Shown here piece after piece: positions 33,914-43,429 of a stretch of 64,000 nt of DNA; position 1 is the first letter of the stretch, and the number at the start of each line of letters is the position of its first letter. The stretch comes from an uncultured Lachnospiraceae bacterium (GTDB lineage: Bacteria > Bacillota > Clostridia > Lachnospirales > Lachnospiraceae). The stretch is taken from assembly GCA_947053345.1 (NCBI GenBank), contig CAMRSM010000007.1:1-64000 (forward strand). Reading direction: 5' to 3'. Under the pieces are notes generated by a model that made no database searches, had not been told where the DNA came from, and worked only from the letters and a program-made list of their open reading frames with translations. The position numbers were made by a program, and so were the translations under genes.

Positions 33914-34791
33914 ATTGGCGCGTACCATTCCATCATACAGTAATTTCCGTTATATTCCGAAGTATCAATTTTTTCAAGGTGCATGCTGCCGTCCACCGAC
34001 GGGATGGCAGCCGGGCTGTAAATGTGTTTGCGGATGGCGCGGTACATTTGCTGCGCGGTCTTCTGGGATAGCTCCCGGTAGTGATGTCTGCCGATGTATC
34101 GGAACTTGATACAGGGGCAGCCGCCGAAGGAATCTGTTGCGGCTGCACAGTGGTTAGCATCCGCTTTAATCGCGGTAAGATAGCGGGAGTACCGGGCGGG
34201 CATCATGTCGTTTCTGTCTTTGGCAGGGTGGCGCGTCAGACCATAGAAAACCGTGGCGCTTTCCCCTCCGGGAAGCTGCATTCTGCCATTTTCCCAGAAG
34301 CCAAGAGCTGCTTTCGGGGCGAGCGCTGCGGAATTGCGGTAAGGGATTTCGTGCCAAATCCCAAGCAGCCGAATCTTAGGCAGGAAAACCGTTTCCGGAT
34401 CGAACAGGCATCCACTGTTATCTCCGCAGGGAATGCCATAATCAAGGATTGGCAGCAGGATGGGCAGCTCCCGGTGTTCATTCCGGTATTTTCCGGGTGT
34501 TATGCCGAATTCTGAAAAGAAGGCGCGCGTGTAGGACTGTTCGTGCGAAAAGCCAAAATGTATGGCAATCTCAAGGACAGTCAGGTCGGTTTCTTGTAGA
34601 AGGTGCACGCTCTCGGAAAGTTTGCGCCTGCGGATGTATTCTGCGGGAGTGATGCCGTAGGCGAAAGAAAACAGGCGCGTAGTATGCACGGGGGAGAGGA
34701 AAATCGTGCGCGCGGCATCTTCAATGTTGATTTTTTTGTTAAGGTTTGCCTCAATGTATTGAAAGAGCGGGGCAAAAAGCGGGGTGGACAT
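33904..34791 (-). CDS. AraC regulator with GyrI-like effector domain
   Basis: A 295-residue regulator in Rob/SoxS style: the AraC DNA-binding domain is N-terminal (residues about 8-108; SPVHTTRLFSFAYGITPAEY, LTVLEIAIHFGFSHEQSYTR) and the rest is a GyrI/Rob-type small-molecule-binding domain (LGIWHEIPYRN, PCIKFRYIGRHHYRELSQKT). AAGGAGCC precedes the start. It ends inside the tail of the decayed exporter gene on the other strand. Regulators of this type often sense drugs or organic cations. Confidence 0.85.
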   Translation of the reverse strand: MSTPLFAPLFQYIEANLNKKINIEDAARTIFLSPVHTTRLFSFAYGITPAEYIRRRKLSESVHLLQETDLTVLEIAIHFGFSHEQSYTRAFFSEFGITPGKYRNEHRELPILLPILDYGIPCGDNSGCLFDPETVFLPKIRLLGIWHEIPYRNSAALAPKAALGFWENGRMQLPGGESATVFYGLTRHPAKDRNDMMPARYSRYLTAIKADANHCAAATDSFGGCPCIKFRYIGRHHYRELSQKTAQQMYRAIRKHIYSPAAIPSVDGSMHLEKIDTSEYNGNYCMMEWYAPIYV

Positions 34792-34819
34792 AGGGGGCTC
34801 CTTGTTGGTGTTTTTATAC

Positions 34820-35458
34820 TTAAACTTCTTTTTTGGGTTCCTTTACATATGCCATAATATCCCCATAAACTGCCCGGTAGCCGTCCTCATTGATATGAAG
34901 TCCCTCTATGGTGTATTCGGCTTTTAAGCGGCCCTGTTCATCCATGAGATTTTTATTGATGTCAATAAAATATTTGCCGTGTTTTTCGGCAAGTTTTTTG
35001 ACCTCAATGTTTGCTGCCCGGATTTTTTCATTGTTCCGGATTTTCAGGCATTCTTTCATATCCGGTGCGGCAGCTTCATAATTGACCGGATAATATGCCA
35101 TAAGATAAATTTCTGTTTCCGGAAGTTTATTTTCAATTTCGGAAATGATTTTATCATAATTTTCCATCAGACCGGAAATCGGGATGCGGCTGTCACTTAA
35201 ATCATTTGTGCCGATATTGATAAATATTTTGGATGGCTTTAAATCGGTTGCACACACGTCGATCACTTTTAGAAGTTCCCCGGAAACGAACCCGCCAATT
35301 CCACGGTTATATATTATCGTATTGTCCCCGTGTTCTTTAAGCAGTTTATTGATCGGGAACATTTCCATCAGCGACGAGCCTGTAAAGACAATCTGCCCGG
35401 GAATGGCAGCTTTGTTTTCTTCGCGGTAACGTTCAACTTTCAATTCTTTATCATTCAT
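34820..35458 (-). CDS. SGNH/GDSL-type hydrolase
   Basis: A 212-residue esterase-like protein. SGNH blocks are visible: GSSLMEMF (nucleophile Ser), GIGGFVSGELL (Gly), GTNDLSDS (Asn) and EGLHINEDGY (Asp-His pair, with E replacing the usual D). No signal peptide is present. The start at 35458 has AAAGGAG ten bases upstream. It lies 28 bases before the AraC regulator gene on the same strand and has its own promoter. Such enzymes remove acyl groups from sugars or lipids. Confidence 0.85.
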   Translation of the reverse strand: MNDKELKVERYREENKAAIPGQIVFTGSSLMEMFPINKLLKEHGDNTIIYNRGIGGFVSGELLKVIDVCATDLKPSKIFINIGTNDLSDSRIPISGLMENYDKIISEIENKLPETEIYLMAYYPVNYEAAAPDMKECLKIRNNEKIRAANIEVKKLAEKHGKYFIDINKNLMDEQGRLKAEYTIEGLHINEDGYRAVYGDIMAYVKEPKKEV

Positions 35459-35581
35459 TTTTGAAAATCTCCTTTCCATGAAGTTGTGGGAGTATGGTTG
35501 CCTTTTATGGAATTTATATTTTTTATGTGATTATATTTGCGTGGTTTATTCCCGTGTGCAATCTTGCGGATATTAATAAAC

Positions 35582-35610
35582 AGTATACTATATAATCTGT
35601 TTTTTATCAA
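35582..35610 (-). promoter_or_regulatory. SigmaA-type promoter for the SGNH hydrolase gene
   Basis: On the minus strand, TTGATA (35605-35610), a 17-base spacer and TATACT (35582-35587). It lies about 125 bases upstream of the start at 35458. Confidence 0.6.
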
Positions 35611-35650
35611 ATTTATTTTGTCCTGGATAGGGTGCAGGACGTGCGGAGGC

Positions 35651-35679
35651 TTGATTTTGTACTGCTTGTAGGGTATAAT
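35651..35679 (+). promoter_or_regulatory. SigmaA-type promoter for the Imm26-like gene
   Basis: TTGATT (35651-35656), a 17-base spacer and TATAAT (35674-35679), leaving an untranslated leader of about 285 bases before 35968. That leader shows no gene and no obvious riboswitch fold. Confidence 0.55.
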
Positions 35680-35967
35680 CGAAAGATGTACAGGGAAGTT
35701 TTTTCGCTGGATTGAAGGATGGGGTAAAGGGGGCATTGTAAGATGGGGGATGGGGTGTGGTAAGAAGAACTTTGGTAAAAGAGTTTGAGGATTGTGGAAA
35801 ATAAACGCGCGGTAGAGTGTTGAAAGAATGTAAGGTTTCGGGATTTTGGCACGTTTATTGCGGAAGAGGAGAACCCATGCCTTATGTTTAAGATATGTTT
35901 TGGATGATGTTTTTTGTACGGGACGGAGAACACCGGGAATTATACTTTGAAAGAAGGAGAATATTTT

Positions 35968-37038
35968 ATGGAACTGACCAATGAACAGCGCCGTTGTCTG
36001 GGTCTTCTTGAAGTTGAACCTTACTGGGAGCGTGTGGACATGGGGGAGGGGAACATTCTGTATTTTAACGGGGATGTGATCCGGAAATGGATCATTGACC
36101 GGGAAGGGCATTCTGAGGAGAATACTTACTGGGTGAAGGCATCGCCCGACCGGACAAAGCTCCTCCCAAAGACGAAGCGGGGAAAGGAGAAAAAATTCAC
36201 GCTCGCGAATTTACAGATCATGGGCAGTGAGGGCGTTTATTTTTCATTTCACGGTCATCTTGTAATTGGCAGTATGACAAACCAGCGCACCCTGTATTCC
36301 TCGCGCATGGCGGGGCTTTCCCCTATGTCCGACAAAGAGCTTGCAGCGTTTTTAAAGCGCTGGGTGGAGGAGACGGACGATGTGCAGATGGAGAAAGTGA
36401 AGGGATTTGCCGAGGGGGCAAGGAAGCATTGCAAATATAACGAGGGGGATTTTTTCCGGTTTGCGGTTGACCGGACCCATTACGGGTACGGGAGGATTTT
36501 GCTCGATGTGATAAAACGGAGGAAACTCGGGGAGAAACACTGGGAGATTTTGATGGGGAAACCTTTGATTGTTAAGGTTTATCATATCATGACAACCGAT
36601 CCGGGCATAGCACCGGAAATATTGGAGGGTTATCCGGCTTGCCCTGCACAATATATTATGGATAACTGCGTTTATTACGGGGATTATGAGATTGTGGGGA
36701 ACCTGCCGGTCAGGGAGGAACAAGAGGAATACCCGGTGATGTATGGGCAGAGCATTGATGCCAGGAATCCGGATAAGATCATATTGCAGATTGGTTCCTC
36801 TTACCGGGAACTTCCGCTTTCCGGAAACAGGGTTGTACCGGGGATTTCAAGGAATAACGGGATTGGTTTTAGTTTGAATGTGGACAAAAGGATTTTGGAA
36901 GAGTGTATTGCTGCAGGCTCGAATGCCCCGTACTGGGAGCGGGACGCGGCATATGCGAGGAGCGATATAAGAAATCCAAAGAACCATTTGATTTTAAAGG
37001 AGGTGTTAAGGCAGTTTGGGGTGGAGCAAGGAACATAG
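35968..37038 (+). CDS. Imm26-domain protein (putative immunity protein)
   Basis: A 356-residue protein. The segment from about residue 156 (GDFFRFAVDRTHYGYGRILL) matches the start of the Imm26 immunity domain. The N-terminal 150 residues are an uncharacterised region (ENTYWVKASPDRTKLLPKTK). The start follows GAAGGAGAAT. No toxin gene is nearby, so it may be an orphan immunity gene. It overlaps the next gene by 23 bases. The Imm26 assignment is from recalled motif shape. Confidence 0.65.
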   Translation: MELTNEQRRCLGLLEVEPYWERVDMGEGNILYFNGDVIRKWIIDREGHSEENTYWVKASPDRTKLLPKTKRGKEKKFTLANLQIMGSEGVYFSFHGHLVIGSMTNQRTLYSSRMAGLSPMSDKELAAFLKRWVEETDDVQMEKVKGFAEGARKHCKYNEGDFFRFAVDRTHYGYGRILLDVIKRRKLGEKHWEILMGKPLIVKVYHIMTTDPGIAPEILEGYPACPAQYIMDNCVYYGDYEIVGNLPVREEQEEYPVMYGQSIDARNPDKIILQIGSSYRELPLSGNRVVPGISRNNGIGFSLNVDKRILEECIAAGSNAPYWERDAAYARSDIRNPKNHLILKEVLRQFGVEQGT

Positions 37039-37555
37039 TAACGCATGGTTAGAACTTATGGATGCTTATGAGGAGTTTACAGCCAAAGTGTTTCGTTGGG
37101 CTCATGAAAATAATGATGTGAAGTACCATGATTTATATATGGAGCTGGGCATTCCTATTATTGAAAGAGATTTGCATAAGCGTCTGAGGATAATGAATTT
37201 ATTGAGAAATACAGATATGTGGGACGAGAAGGCGATATTGCTCGTTCGCGGGGAGTTAACCAAGATAGCATTGCAGGAGGAGGATGAAGTTGCCGCCTGT
37301 GCACGGATGGCTTTAAAAAAGATGAAGCACTGTCCGGAACGAACGGATGTTGCGGATAAAGTATTTATCATAGCGTCAACGGAAGCAAAGAAGGAGAAAC
37401 CGGATTGTATTATTTTTCATAATGGTTGTATGCTTCTGCACGATTTGGGCTGTAAAGAACAACTTGAACGTTTTATTCCACAATACAGGCATTTGATCTA
37501 TCTTGCTTCCGGTTTGGATGAAACGGATTTGAAAAAATTGGTGGAATTTACCTGA
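37016..37555 (+). CDS. Hypothetical protein coupled to the Imm26-like gene
   Basis: A 179-residue soluble, helix-rich protein starting at TTG 37016 inside the previous gene, with AAAGGAGG ten to twelve bases upstream; the next ATG is at 37058. It contains VRGELTKIALQEEDEVAACARMAL and DCIIFHNGCMLLHDLGCKEQ. I do not recognise the family. Overlap with the Imm26-like gene implies translational coupling and perhaps a joint role. Confidence 0.65.
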   Translation: MGWSKEHSNAWLELMDAYEEFTAKVFRWAHENNDVKYHDLYMELGIPIIERDLHKRLRIMNLLRNTDMWDEKAILLVRGELTKIALQEEDEVAACARMALKKMKHCPERTDVADKVFIIASTEAKKEKPDCIIFHNGCMLLHDLGCKEQLERFIPQYRHLIYLASGLDETDLKKLVEFT

Positions 37556-37628
37556 TCATGGATTCCGATTTGACGGACAGATTATGGAAGTTTGAAGATC
37601 AGAGAAGTTTAAATTGCCTGTGATTCAA

Positions 37629-37681
37629 TAAAAAGGGACGGTGCAAAGGCAGGAAATACCTTTGCACCGTCCCCTTTTTAT
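37629..37681. terminator. Bidirectional terminator
   Basis: A 20-bp hairpin with one bulge (AAAAAGGGACGGTGCAAAGG...CCTTTGCACCGTCCCCTTTTT), with an A run on one side and a T run on the other. It serves both the gene ending at 37555 and pckA ending at 37718. Confidence 0.85.
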
Positions 37682-37717
37682 GTGGTGTAACTATTCTCCA
37701 ATCCTTTTTACAGGAAA

Positions 37718-39439
37718 TTAGTTAAGTTCATCCACGAGCTTTTTCAGTGCTGCGAGAGCTTCGTCCGGAAGCTTGTCATAGCCTTCCTTCTTTGTCGCGA
37801 AGTCCTCAACAGCCTTTACACGGGTCTGCATCGCAGCCTTGAGCTGTGCCTTGTAGTCCGCGTCGTTAAGGTTCGGCGTGAAGTTGTCAGAAGTCTTGCC
37901 GTCCCAGTTGTTCATGATCTCGATATCTTCGAACGGACCCCACTTTTCGAAGCTTGCCCTTCCCTCTACGATCGTCTCAAGGATGCTCAAGGTATCCGCA
38001 GGCTTAACCTTCTGTCCCATGAAATCGCCGGTGTTGACGATATAGCATGCAACGTTCTTCTCCTCAACAAGCTTCTTGAACTTCTCGTAGTCGTTTACGA
38101 GCGGATAGGTGCGGAACGGGTTTGCATAAGGCACAATGCGGATCGCATTTAAGTCGGTGCCTGCCGCAACACGCTCAGCGGTCGAAGTCTTCGTCGCGAG
38201 CGTAGCGCCCATAACGGAAGCGAGCGCGGAACCTTTAAGCTTTACTACCGGCGGGATGGTAGGGTCTTTCATGATCCAGAAGATTGCATTAACCGGTGCG
38301 TCAATCTTGTCAACGCGGTTCGGCGACCAGAGCTTGGACTTGATCGCGCGGCCGTTGCCGTTGCGGATGTCCTCAGTCACAAGCTGTATCTTGCCGTCCT
38401 CATCCAGCGTGCAGGAGCAGTTCTGCGCGGAGAGCAGGTACGCGTTGTCCGGGCAGCCGGTCGGGTAATCCGCCGTCTTATCAAAATAGGTCGGCTCCAG
38501 TGCGATGGATGCGCAGGTATCGGAGTTGATGATGAACGCGTCGTCATGCAGAACCTTGATGCCGCCGTCCGCATCGTACTTGCCGTTATGCTTTGCGTGG
38601 GTCAGCGTGGACTTTCCGGAGCCGGACAGACCGTATACGGAAGCTACGAACTTCTTGCCGCCCGGGAGAGAGTACTCCTTCTGTCCGCCGTGGCAGGAAG
38701 CATAGCCGTTGCGGTTTGCGATCGCCCATGCCATGGTCAGCGTGCCCTTCTTGTGCTCACCGAAATATCTCATGCCGAGGATGGCAGCACAGTTCTGGTT
38801 CGTGTCGAAATAGCAGAGTGTAAGCGGGTCGGACAGGCAGCTGTAATCCACATCCGGACGGTTGCCCGGAACCCACTGCGGGTCGGAGAAAATGTAGATA
38901 TCCGGTTCGTTGCCGTCACCGACAGGCTTGGATGCCTTGTACATCTTTACATACTCGTCGGACATATACTGGAAGTTGATCATCCAGTTGTAAAGTACAT
39001 TTTCCTCCCCTTCCGGGATAAGAAGGTGCGCTTTTACCATAAACTCAGGGTCAAGGCCGACAAAGCACTCCGCATGGTACATTGTCTTCCAGCGGGTCTC
39101 GTAGACAGCATCCATAACCACCTTGTCAAGCTTCGCGTCATCAACGCCAGGCTCGCCCTTGATGCGGCGCGCAGCTGCGTAACGCCCGGTAACGGCACCA
39201 TCGTTGAAAAGAAGAACCTTTGCGTCCTTCTCAAGACCAAACTCCTCGCCGCGAAGTACTGGCATATCGGTAACAACGGTTCCCGGGGAATTCTTTGCCA
39301 GATCATAAGCTTCCTTTAAGGTGTTTACCTTTACAACGTTGTTTCCGTAGAAAGCTGCCTCGATGATGGAGCGGGTCTTGGAAAAACCGACTTTGCCGGC
39401 ACCAATCTCACTCTGCTTGTAATAAGCCTTTGTAGACAT
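37718..39439 (-). CDS. pckA: Phosphoenolpyruvate carboxykinase (ATP)
   Basis: A 573-residue ATP-type PEP carboxykinase, converting oxaloacetate and ATP to PEP, CO2 and ADP, or working in the reverse anaplerotic direction as in many rumen and gut anaerobes. The kinase loop GLSGSGKST, the metal-binding HDDAF, and PANPFRTYPL-like C-terminal sequence (VPYANPFRTYP) are present. It is about 40 residues longer than the E. coli enzyme. The ATG at 39439 with AGGAGG upstream is chosen over the TTG at 39445. Confidence 0.95.
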   Translation of the reverse strand: MSTKAYYKQSEIGAGKVGFSKTRSIIEAAFYGNNVVKVNTLKEAYDLAKNSPGTVVTDMPVLRGEEFGLEKDAKVLLFNDGAVTGRYAAARRIKGEPGVDDAKLDKVVMDAVYETRWKTMYHAECFVGLDPEFMVKAHLLIPEGEENVLYNWMINFQYMSDEYVKMYKASKPVGDGNEPDIYIFSDPQWVPGNRPDVDYSCLSDPLTLCYFDTNQNCAAILGMRYFGEHKKGTLTMAWAIANRNGYASCHGGQKEYSLPGGKKFVASVYGLSGSGKSTLTHAKHNGKYDADGGIKVLHDDAFIINSDTCASIALEPTYFDKTADYPTGCPDNAYLLSAQNCSCTLDEDGKIQLVTEDIRNGNGRAIKSKLWSPNRVDKIDAPVNAIFWIMKDPTIPPVVKLKGSALASVMGATLATKTSTAERVAAGTDLNAIRIVPYANPFRTYPLVNDYEKFKKLVEEKNVACYIVNTGDFMGQKVKPADTLSILETIVEGRASFEKWGPFEDIEIMNNWDGKTSDNFTPNLNDADYKAQLKAAMQTRVKAVEDFATKKEGYDKLPDEALAALKKLVDELN

Positions 39440-39558
39440 AGTCAAAATCCTCCTGTTTTACTTTATATTCCATTTATTTTGGTAGATAAAATAAATAGGT
39501 TCTTAGAAACGGAACGTGTTGGAAGGGCATTCCAAAACTCCAAATTTCTCACATCTTA

Positions 39559-39587
39559 AGTATAATTATCCGCCCTGTAAAAGTCAA
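39559..39587 (-). promoter_or_regulatory. SigmaA-type promoter of pckA
   Basis: On the minus strand, TTGACT (39582-39587), a 17-base spacer and TATACT (39559-39564), followed by a leader of about 115 bases. Confidence 0.65.
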
Positions 39588-39642
39588 TAAGAAAAGTTAT
39601 AAAAAAGCCATAAACAAGTTATAAAATAGCGGCTTTTCCCGT

Positions 39643-40959
39643 TTATTCCGTGCGGTTGACGATAAGCGGCGCTTCTCCTTTGACCGTGAAGCACGCGCGG
39701 TCAACATGCCCGCCGGAATCCGCCCTCGTTACTTCCGCCAGCATGTCCCCGGCAGCCTCCCCGCAGGCGGCGGAAAAATCGTCTGGTGACAGGACGAGAA
39801 CCTCGCTGTTATTGCCGTACTGCCTGATATTTTCAAGCAGCCCGGAAAGGCGCGCGTCGCGCAGGATCGCGGAGTCCTCCCGCACATAGATCCGGCTGTG
39901 CACATCCGCATCCGCCAGCAAAAGAAGGTAGGAAGAAAGGAGTTTCTGGCTTTTTACCGTCTCCATTTTCTTGTCCAGATAGGACGCGTAATCTTTGTTC
40001 CAGCCGGAAAAGTCCGCCTCAGCCCTGCGGTCCGGGATATCGTAATTTGCACGGATGTATGTGCCAAGATAATCCGTGACTTTCTTTGCGCCGGAAGCGT
40101 TTAAGTGGGAGTCGGCATCGTTGCAGTCGGTGGCGAAGTTTACAACGTCAGGCAGATCAAGGAAATTGATATAATTCACACCGTATTTTTCTGCGAGGTC
40201 ATAGGCGGAATTTGCTTCCTTCTGCCGTCTTGCGTTTGCCGGGCATGGGATGTAGACGAGCAGGACTTCGACACCGCGCTCCCTGCATGACGTGATGAGC
40301 TTGCCGATGTATTCCATTGCGACGGTTTCGCGCGGAAGCTTCGCGTCGCGCGGAAGCTTTTCAAAGCTTGCCGGGACAGCGACCTTGTTTTTTGGTGTAG
40401 CGCCCAGTTCATCGTTGTAGGCTATGACAAAATCACTCTTTTTTAGCTCGTCCCAACGGTTGTGGTAGACACTGAACGGCCACAGAAATTCCAGCCGGTC
40501 TTCCTCCTCAAACAGATCTTCGATGGCAGCCAGCTTTGTTTTGGAGAGCGGGAAAGCATCGAGTATGTTGTGCGACTGCTGGAGGGTCGTGCAAAGTTTG
40601 GAATCGCTTGAAAGGTAGGAACAGTCCACGACGACAAGTTTTGGCACCTGATAATCGAAGGCATTCATCATCTTCCAGTAGGTGAGCGGGATGCGGGCGG
40701 CATTGTTCCCGAAATTGTAGGAGGAAATGCCATAGCCGCCCCAGAGCTCATATGGCAGGACACCGTCGATGACATGGCTTGTGCCGAAGAGCATGACATC
40801 AATGGGCTCTTCAATTTCAAAGAAGGGCTCCATGCGGGTGATGGCAGCCTTGTACTGCATCAGTTTTGAAAGGGATAGGAAGATGCAGACAAAACCTGCC
40901 GTAAAGATGATGGCGCGCGCGGCTTTTTTTAATTTTTTCCGTCTTTCCTCAGTCCACAT
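39643..40959 (-). CDS. Membrane-anchored SGNH-like protein of the Dlt-like operon
   Basis: A 438-residue protein with one N-terminal membrane anchor (about 14-33) and an extracytoplasmic SGNH-like domain: LFGTSHVIDG (catalytic Ser61 in GTSH), VVVDCSYLSS and the DADSHLNASG Asp-His block. It occupies the place of DltD and resembles the DHHW/AlgX-type partners of MBOAT acyltransferases. Its ATG overlaps the ligase stop (ATGTGGACTGA), so translation is coupled. Inference: it completes transfer of the activated group to a surface polymer. Confidence 0.75.
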   Translation of the reverse strand: MWTEERRKKLKKAARAIIFTAGFVCIFLSLSKLMQYKAAITRMEPFFEIEEPIDVMLFGTSHVIDGVLPYELWGGYGISSYNFGNNAARIPLTYWKMMNAFDYQVPKLVVVDCSYLSSDSKLCTTLQQSHNILDAFPLSKTKLAAIEDLFEEEDRLEFLWPFSVYHNRWDELKKSDFVIAYNDELGATPKNKVAVPASFEKLPRDAKLPRETVAMEYIGKLITSCRERGVEVLLVYIPCPANARRQKEANSAYDLAEKYGVNYINFLDLPDVVNFATDCNDADSHLNASGAKKVTDYLGTYIRANYDIPDRRAEADFSGWNKDYASYLDKKMETVKSQKLLSSYLLLLADADVHSRIYVREDSAILRDARLSGLLENIRQYGNNSEVLVLSPDDFSAACGEAAGDMLAEVTRADSGGHVDRACFTVKGEAPLIVNRTE

Positions 40960-42991
40960 AAAATACCACATCTTTCTTTTTGGCAAGTGCCACACCCGGG
41001 GCGGCAGGATAGCCGACGGCAGCCATGCACCATACCCTATGGCCTGCCGGTATCCCGTACGAGGTTAGAAGGGCGCGGATTTCCGGTTCGTCGCACAGGG
41101 TCATCAAAGCATTGAGCCATACCGAGCCAAGCCCGTAGGAATGTGCGGCGAGGAAAATGTTCTGGGCGGCGCAGGAAGCATCCTGGCAGCCGTCCGGGTT
41201 GCGGGTATCGTTGGAGATCAGGATCAGGCACGGCGGCTGCTCGAAGCCGTAGAACGTCACCTTTTTCTCTTTCGCGATCCTTGCGGTGGTCTCTTTGAGC
41301 AGGGCAATCCTCTCTTTGCCCTGCAGCACGGTAAAGCGCCAGGTCTGCATGTTATGGCCGCTCGGTGCATGGCGGGCTGCCTCAAGAAGCATGTCGAGAA
41401 GCTCGCGCGGTACCGGCTTGTCCAAAAATTTGCGGATGCTGCGGCGCGTCAGGATCGCCTGCATGACCGGATTCATAAGGTCATTTTTTCCGCGTTCCGA
41501 AAACATACGGCGGAGTTCCCCACGGTCGATCTTTCCCATGCGGTTGCGTGGGAGCTCCGGCAGCGGGATATAAAGCTGCGGCAGCTTGTAACGCTCCAGC
41601 CGCGAGGCAAGGAAAGACTGTATCCCGGCCTCGGTGAAGTCGGCGCTGCTTGTGACGACGAAGAGCACCGGAACCTGCCCGAGCACACCGTTCGGGTCGT
41701 CCGCACCAATGCAGGCGCATTCGCGGAGCAATTCGTACTCGCCCGCGATGTTTTCTACTTCGACCGGGGAGACTTTCTCACCGCCGACATTGATAATGTC
41801 ATCGGCGCGGCCGAGCATATAGACATAGCCGTCCCCGTCGGTGTAGACCAGATCGCTTGTGATGAGCCAGCCGTCCTGCAATGTCTCAGCGGTCAGCTCG
41901 TCGCGGTTCCAGTAGCCGGACATGATCATATCACCCTTCAGTGCCATGCGTCCCGGGTGGCAGGCATCACTTTTTTCCATTGGATTGCCGTCTGCATCGA
42001 GGACGCGTACCATAACGCCGGGGAGCGGTCTGCCGAGTGCCCCGACCTGCTTTTCATGGGAGGCGACCTCCCCCACGTTGACAAACAGGGCACCGCCGGA
42101 TTCGGAGGAACCCCAGGTATTGATAATCGTGGTATTCGGAAGCTGCTTTGTCAGGCGCTTGCGCTGCTCGATTGTCAGGGAGCCCGCGCTGACTTCGATG
42201 TAGCGGAATTTTCCCATGATGCGCGCAAATTCATCCTGCATCTGTCCGCGGAGAAGTTCCATCGAAGCCGGAACCGCAGCGATCGCGGTGCAGTCAAAAG
42301 CCTGTTGGTTCAATTCCACCTCACGGGCGAAAGCAAAGCCGTTCTGCAATACGACGGTTGCCCCGGCATAGAGCAATGCGCGCAGCACGCGCAGGGCAAA
42401 AGAGTGGTTGAGGGGCAGCGGCAGGAGCAGGCGTTCCTGCGGGGTGATGCCGATGCCCTCGATGGTATTTTTTAAGATGTTGTACACTGCCTTGTAGGAG
42501 AGGATAACCCCCTTCGGTTTCCCTGTCGTGCCGGTTGTGAACAGTAGTTCCGCCGTCTCGTTTTCGTCCGGCATGGTGTAACCGCAGTCCCCTTCTTGCG
42601 GGGCATCCGAGGCATAGAGCTGTTTCAGGGAGAAAAGGTTTAGATTCTCCCCGTGTTCCTTCATCGGTTTGTCCGTGATAAACAGCACGGCCTGCGCATC
42701 CCCGTAGATGGCGGCAGCGCTTTCGGGCGAGCTGTTTTTGTCGATGAATACGGCAACCGCACCGATGTACTGGATACCGAGGTACGCCGCTACCATTTCC
42801 GGTTTCGAGAGTGCCGTAAAGAGGACACGGTCGCCCCGTGTTACCCCCATCCGGACAAGAGTAACGCCCGCCGCACGGATCTTATCCGCGAGCATACGGT
42901 AGGTAAGGGAATCTTTTTTAAAAGCGACCGCGGTTTTGTCCGGCTCTGAGCCGGCAAGTTCAAAAACGCGGCGGATTAAAGTATCAAACAT
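40949..42991 (-). CDS. AMP-forming acyl/aminoacyl ligase fused to a nitroreductase-fold domain
   Basis: A 680-residue two-domain protein. Residues 1-500 or so form an ANL adenylating enzyme: LLFTTGTTGKPKG phosphate loop, NTWGSSESGG, GWLITSDLVYTDGDGYVYM, and the C-terminal lysine in NRMGKIDRGEL. From about residue 506 (MNPVMQAILTRRSIRKF) an FMN nitroreductase-like domain follows (APSGHNMQTWRFTVL; AAQNIFLAAHSYGLGSVWL). The ATG at 42991 has GGAGG six bases upstream; an ATG at 43015 overlapping the carrier-protein stop is possible. It probably activates a carboxylic or amino acid for the adjacent carrier protein, and the flavin domain may oxidise the substrate. The fusion is unusual. Confidence 0.85.
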   Translation of the reverse strand: MFDTLIRRVFELAGSEPDKTAVAFKKDSLTYRMLADKIRAAGVTLVRMGVTRGDRVLFTALSKPEMVAAYLGIQYIGAVAVFIDKNSSPESAAAIYGDAQAVLFITDKPMKEHGENLNLFSLKQLYASDAPQEGDCGYTMPDENETAELLFTTGTTGKPKGVILSYKAVYNILKNTIEGIGITPQERLLLPLPLNHSFALRVLRALLYAGATVVLQNGFAFAREVELNQQAFDCTAIAAVPASMELLRGQMQDEFARIMGKFRYIEVSAGSLTIEQRKRLTKQLPNTTIINTWGSSESGGALFVNVGEVASHEKQVGALGRPLPGVMVRVLDADGNPMEKSDACHPGRMALKGDMIMSGYWNRDELTAETLQDGWLITSDLVYTDGDGYVYMLGRADDIINVGGEKVSPVEVENIAGEYELLRECACIGADDPNGVLGQVPVLFVVTSSADFTEAGIQSFLASRLERYKLPQLYIPLPELPRNRMGKIDRGELRRMFSERGKNDLMNPVMQAILTRRSIRKFLDKPVPRELLDMLLEAARHAPSGHNMQTWRFTVLQGKERIALLKETTARIAKEKKVTFYGFEQPPCLILISNDTRNPDGCQDASCAAQNIFLAAHSYGLGSVWLNALMTLCDEPEIRALLTSYGIPAGHRVWCMAAVGYPAAPGVALAKKKDVVFYVD

Positions 42992-43014
42992 AAGCGCCTC
43001 CGTTTGCTGCCGCA

Positions 43015-43239
43015 TTAAACGTACTTTTCAAGCAGTTCCACCATCGCGTCGATGGAGTTAAAATTCTCCGGGAGAATATCTTCATATGGAAGGAAGACAC
43101 CAAACTCCATCGAGAGGGCTGAGATAATACCTACCATTGTCAGCGAGTCCAGGATGCCGTCGTCCACAAGCTCGTTCGAGCTTTCGAAATCAATTTCCGG
43201 ATAGTTGTCCGCAAGTATCTGTTTTACCTTATCTCTCAT
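43015..43239 (-). CDS. Acyl/D-alanyl carrier protein (DltC-like)
   Basis: A 74-residue carrier protein. The phosphopantetheine site is the serine of DGILDSLTMV (S32), very like DltC and other Dlt-type carriers. AGGAG lies upstream of its start. It overlaps or abuts the ligase gene downstream and follows the MBOAT gene after 190 bases. Confidence 0.85.
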   Translation of the reverse strand: MRDKVKQILADNYPEIDFESSNELVDDGILDSLTMVGIISALSMEFGVFLPYEDILPENFNSIDAMVELLEKYV

Positions 43240-43263
43240 TTTTTATATACTCCTTTCTGGTAT

Positions 43264-43283
43264 ATCGGGGCTTTGCCCCCGAT
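43264..43283 (-). promoter_or_regulatory. Short hairpin between MBOAT and carrier-protein genes
   Basis: ATCGGGG/CCCCGAT forms a 7-bp stem just upstream of the carrier-protein ribosome site. There is no T tail in the direction of transcription, so it is more likely an mRNA stability or processing element than a terminator. The rest of 43284-43429 shows nothing else. Confidence 0.4.
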
Positions 43284-43429
43284 CATTATGTCGGTTATGG
43301 ATCCGGATGTGTAATATGTATTTTCCGAACCACGTACCTTGTGCTTTGCTGCCCGCCTTTGGGCTGAACTGTCAAATTGCACAAGGGATTTTTTGTAAAA
43401 TGGTATAGATCACCATAAGCGGCAGCTGT

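Noticed and set aside
38546..39319. 257-codon plus-strand frame inside pckA
   Set aside because: It mirrors a highly conserved enzyme and has no independent signals.
41141..42475. 444-codon open frame on the plus strand inside the ligase-nitroreductase gene
   Set aside because: It lies antisense to a gene with clear motifs throughout; the translation is Arg/His/Val-rich with no domain, as expected from a G+C-rich mirror frame.
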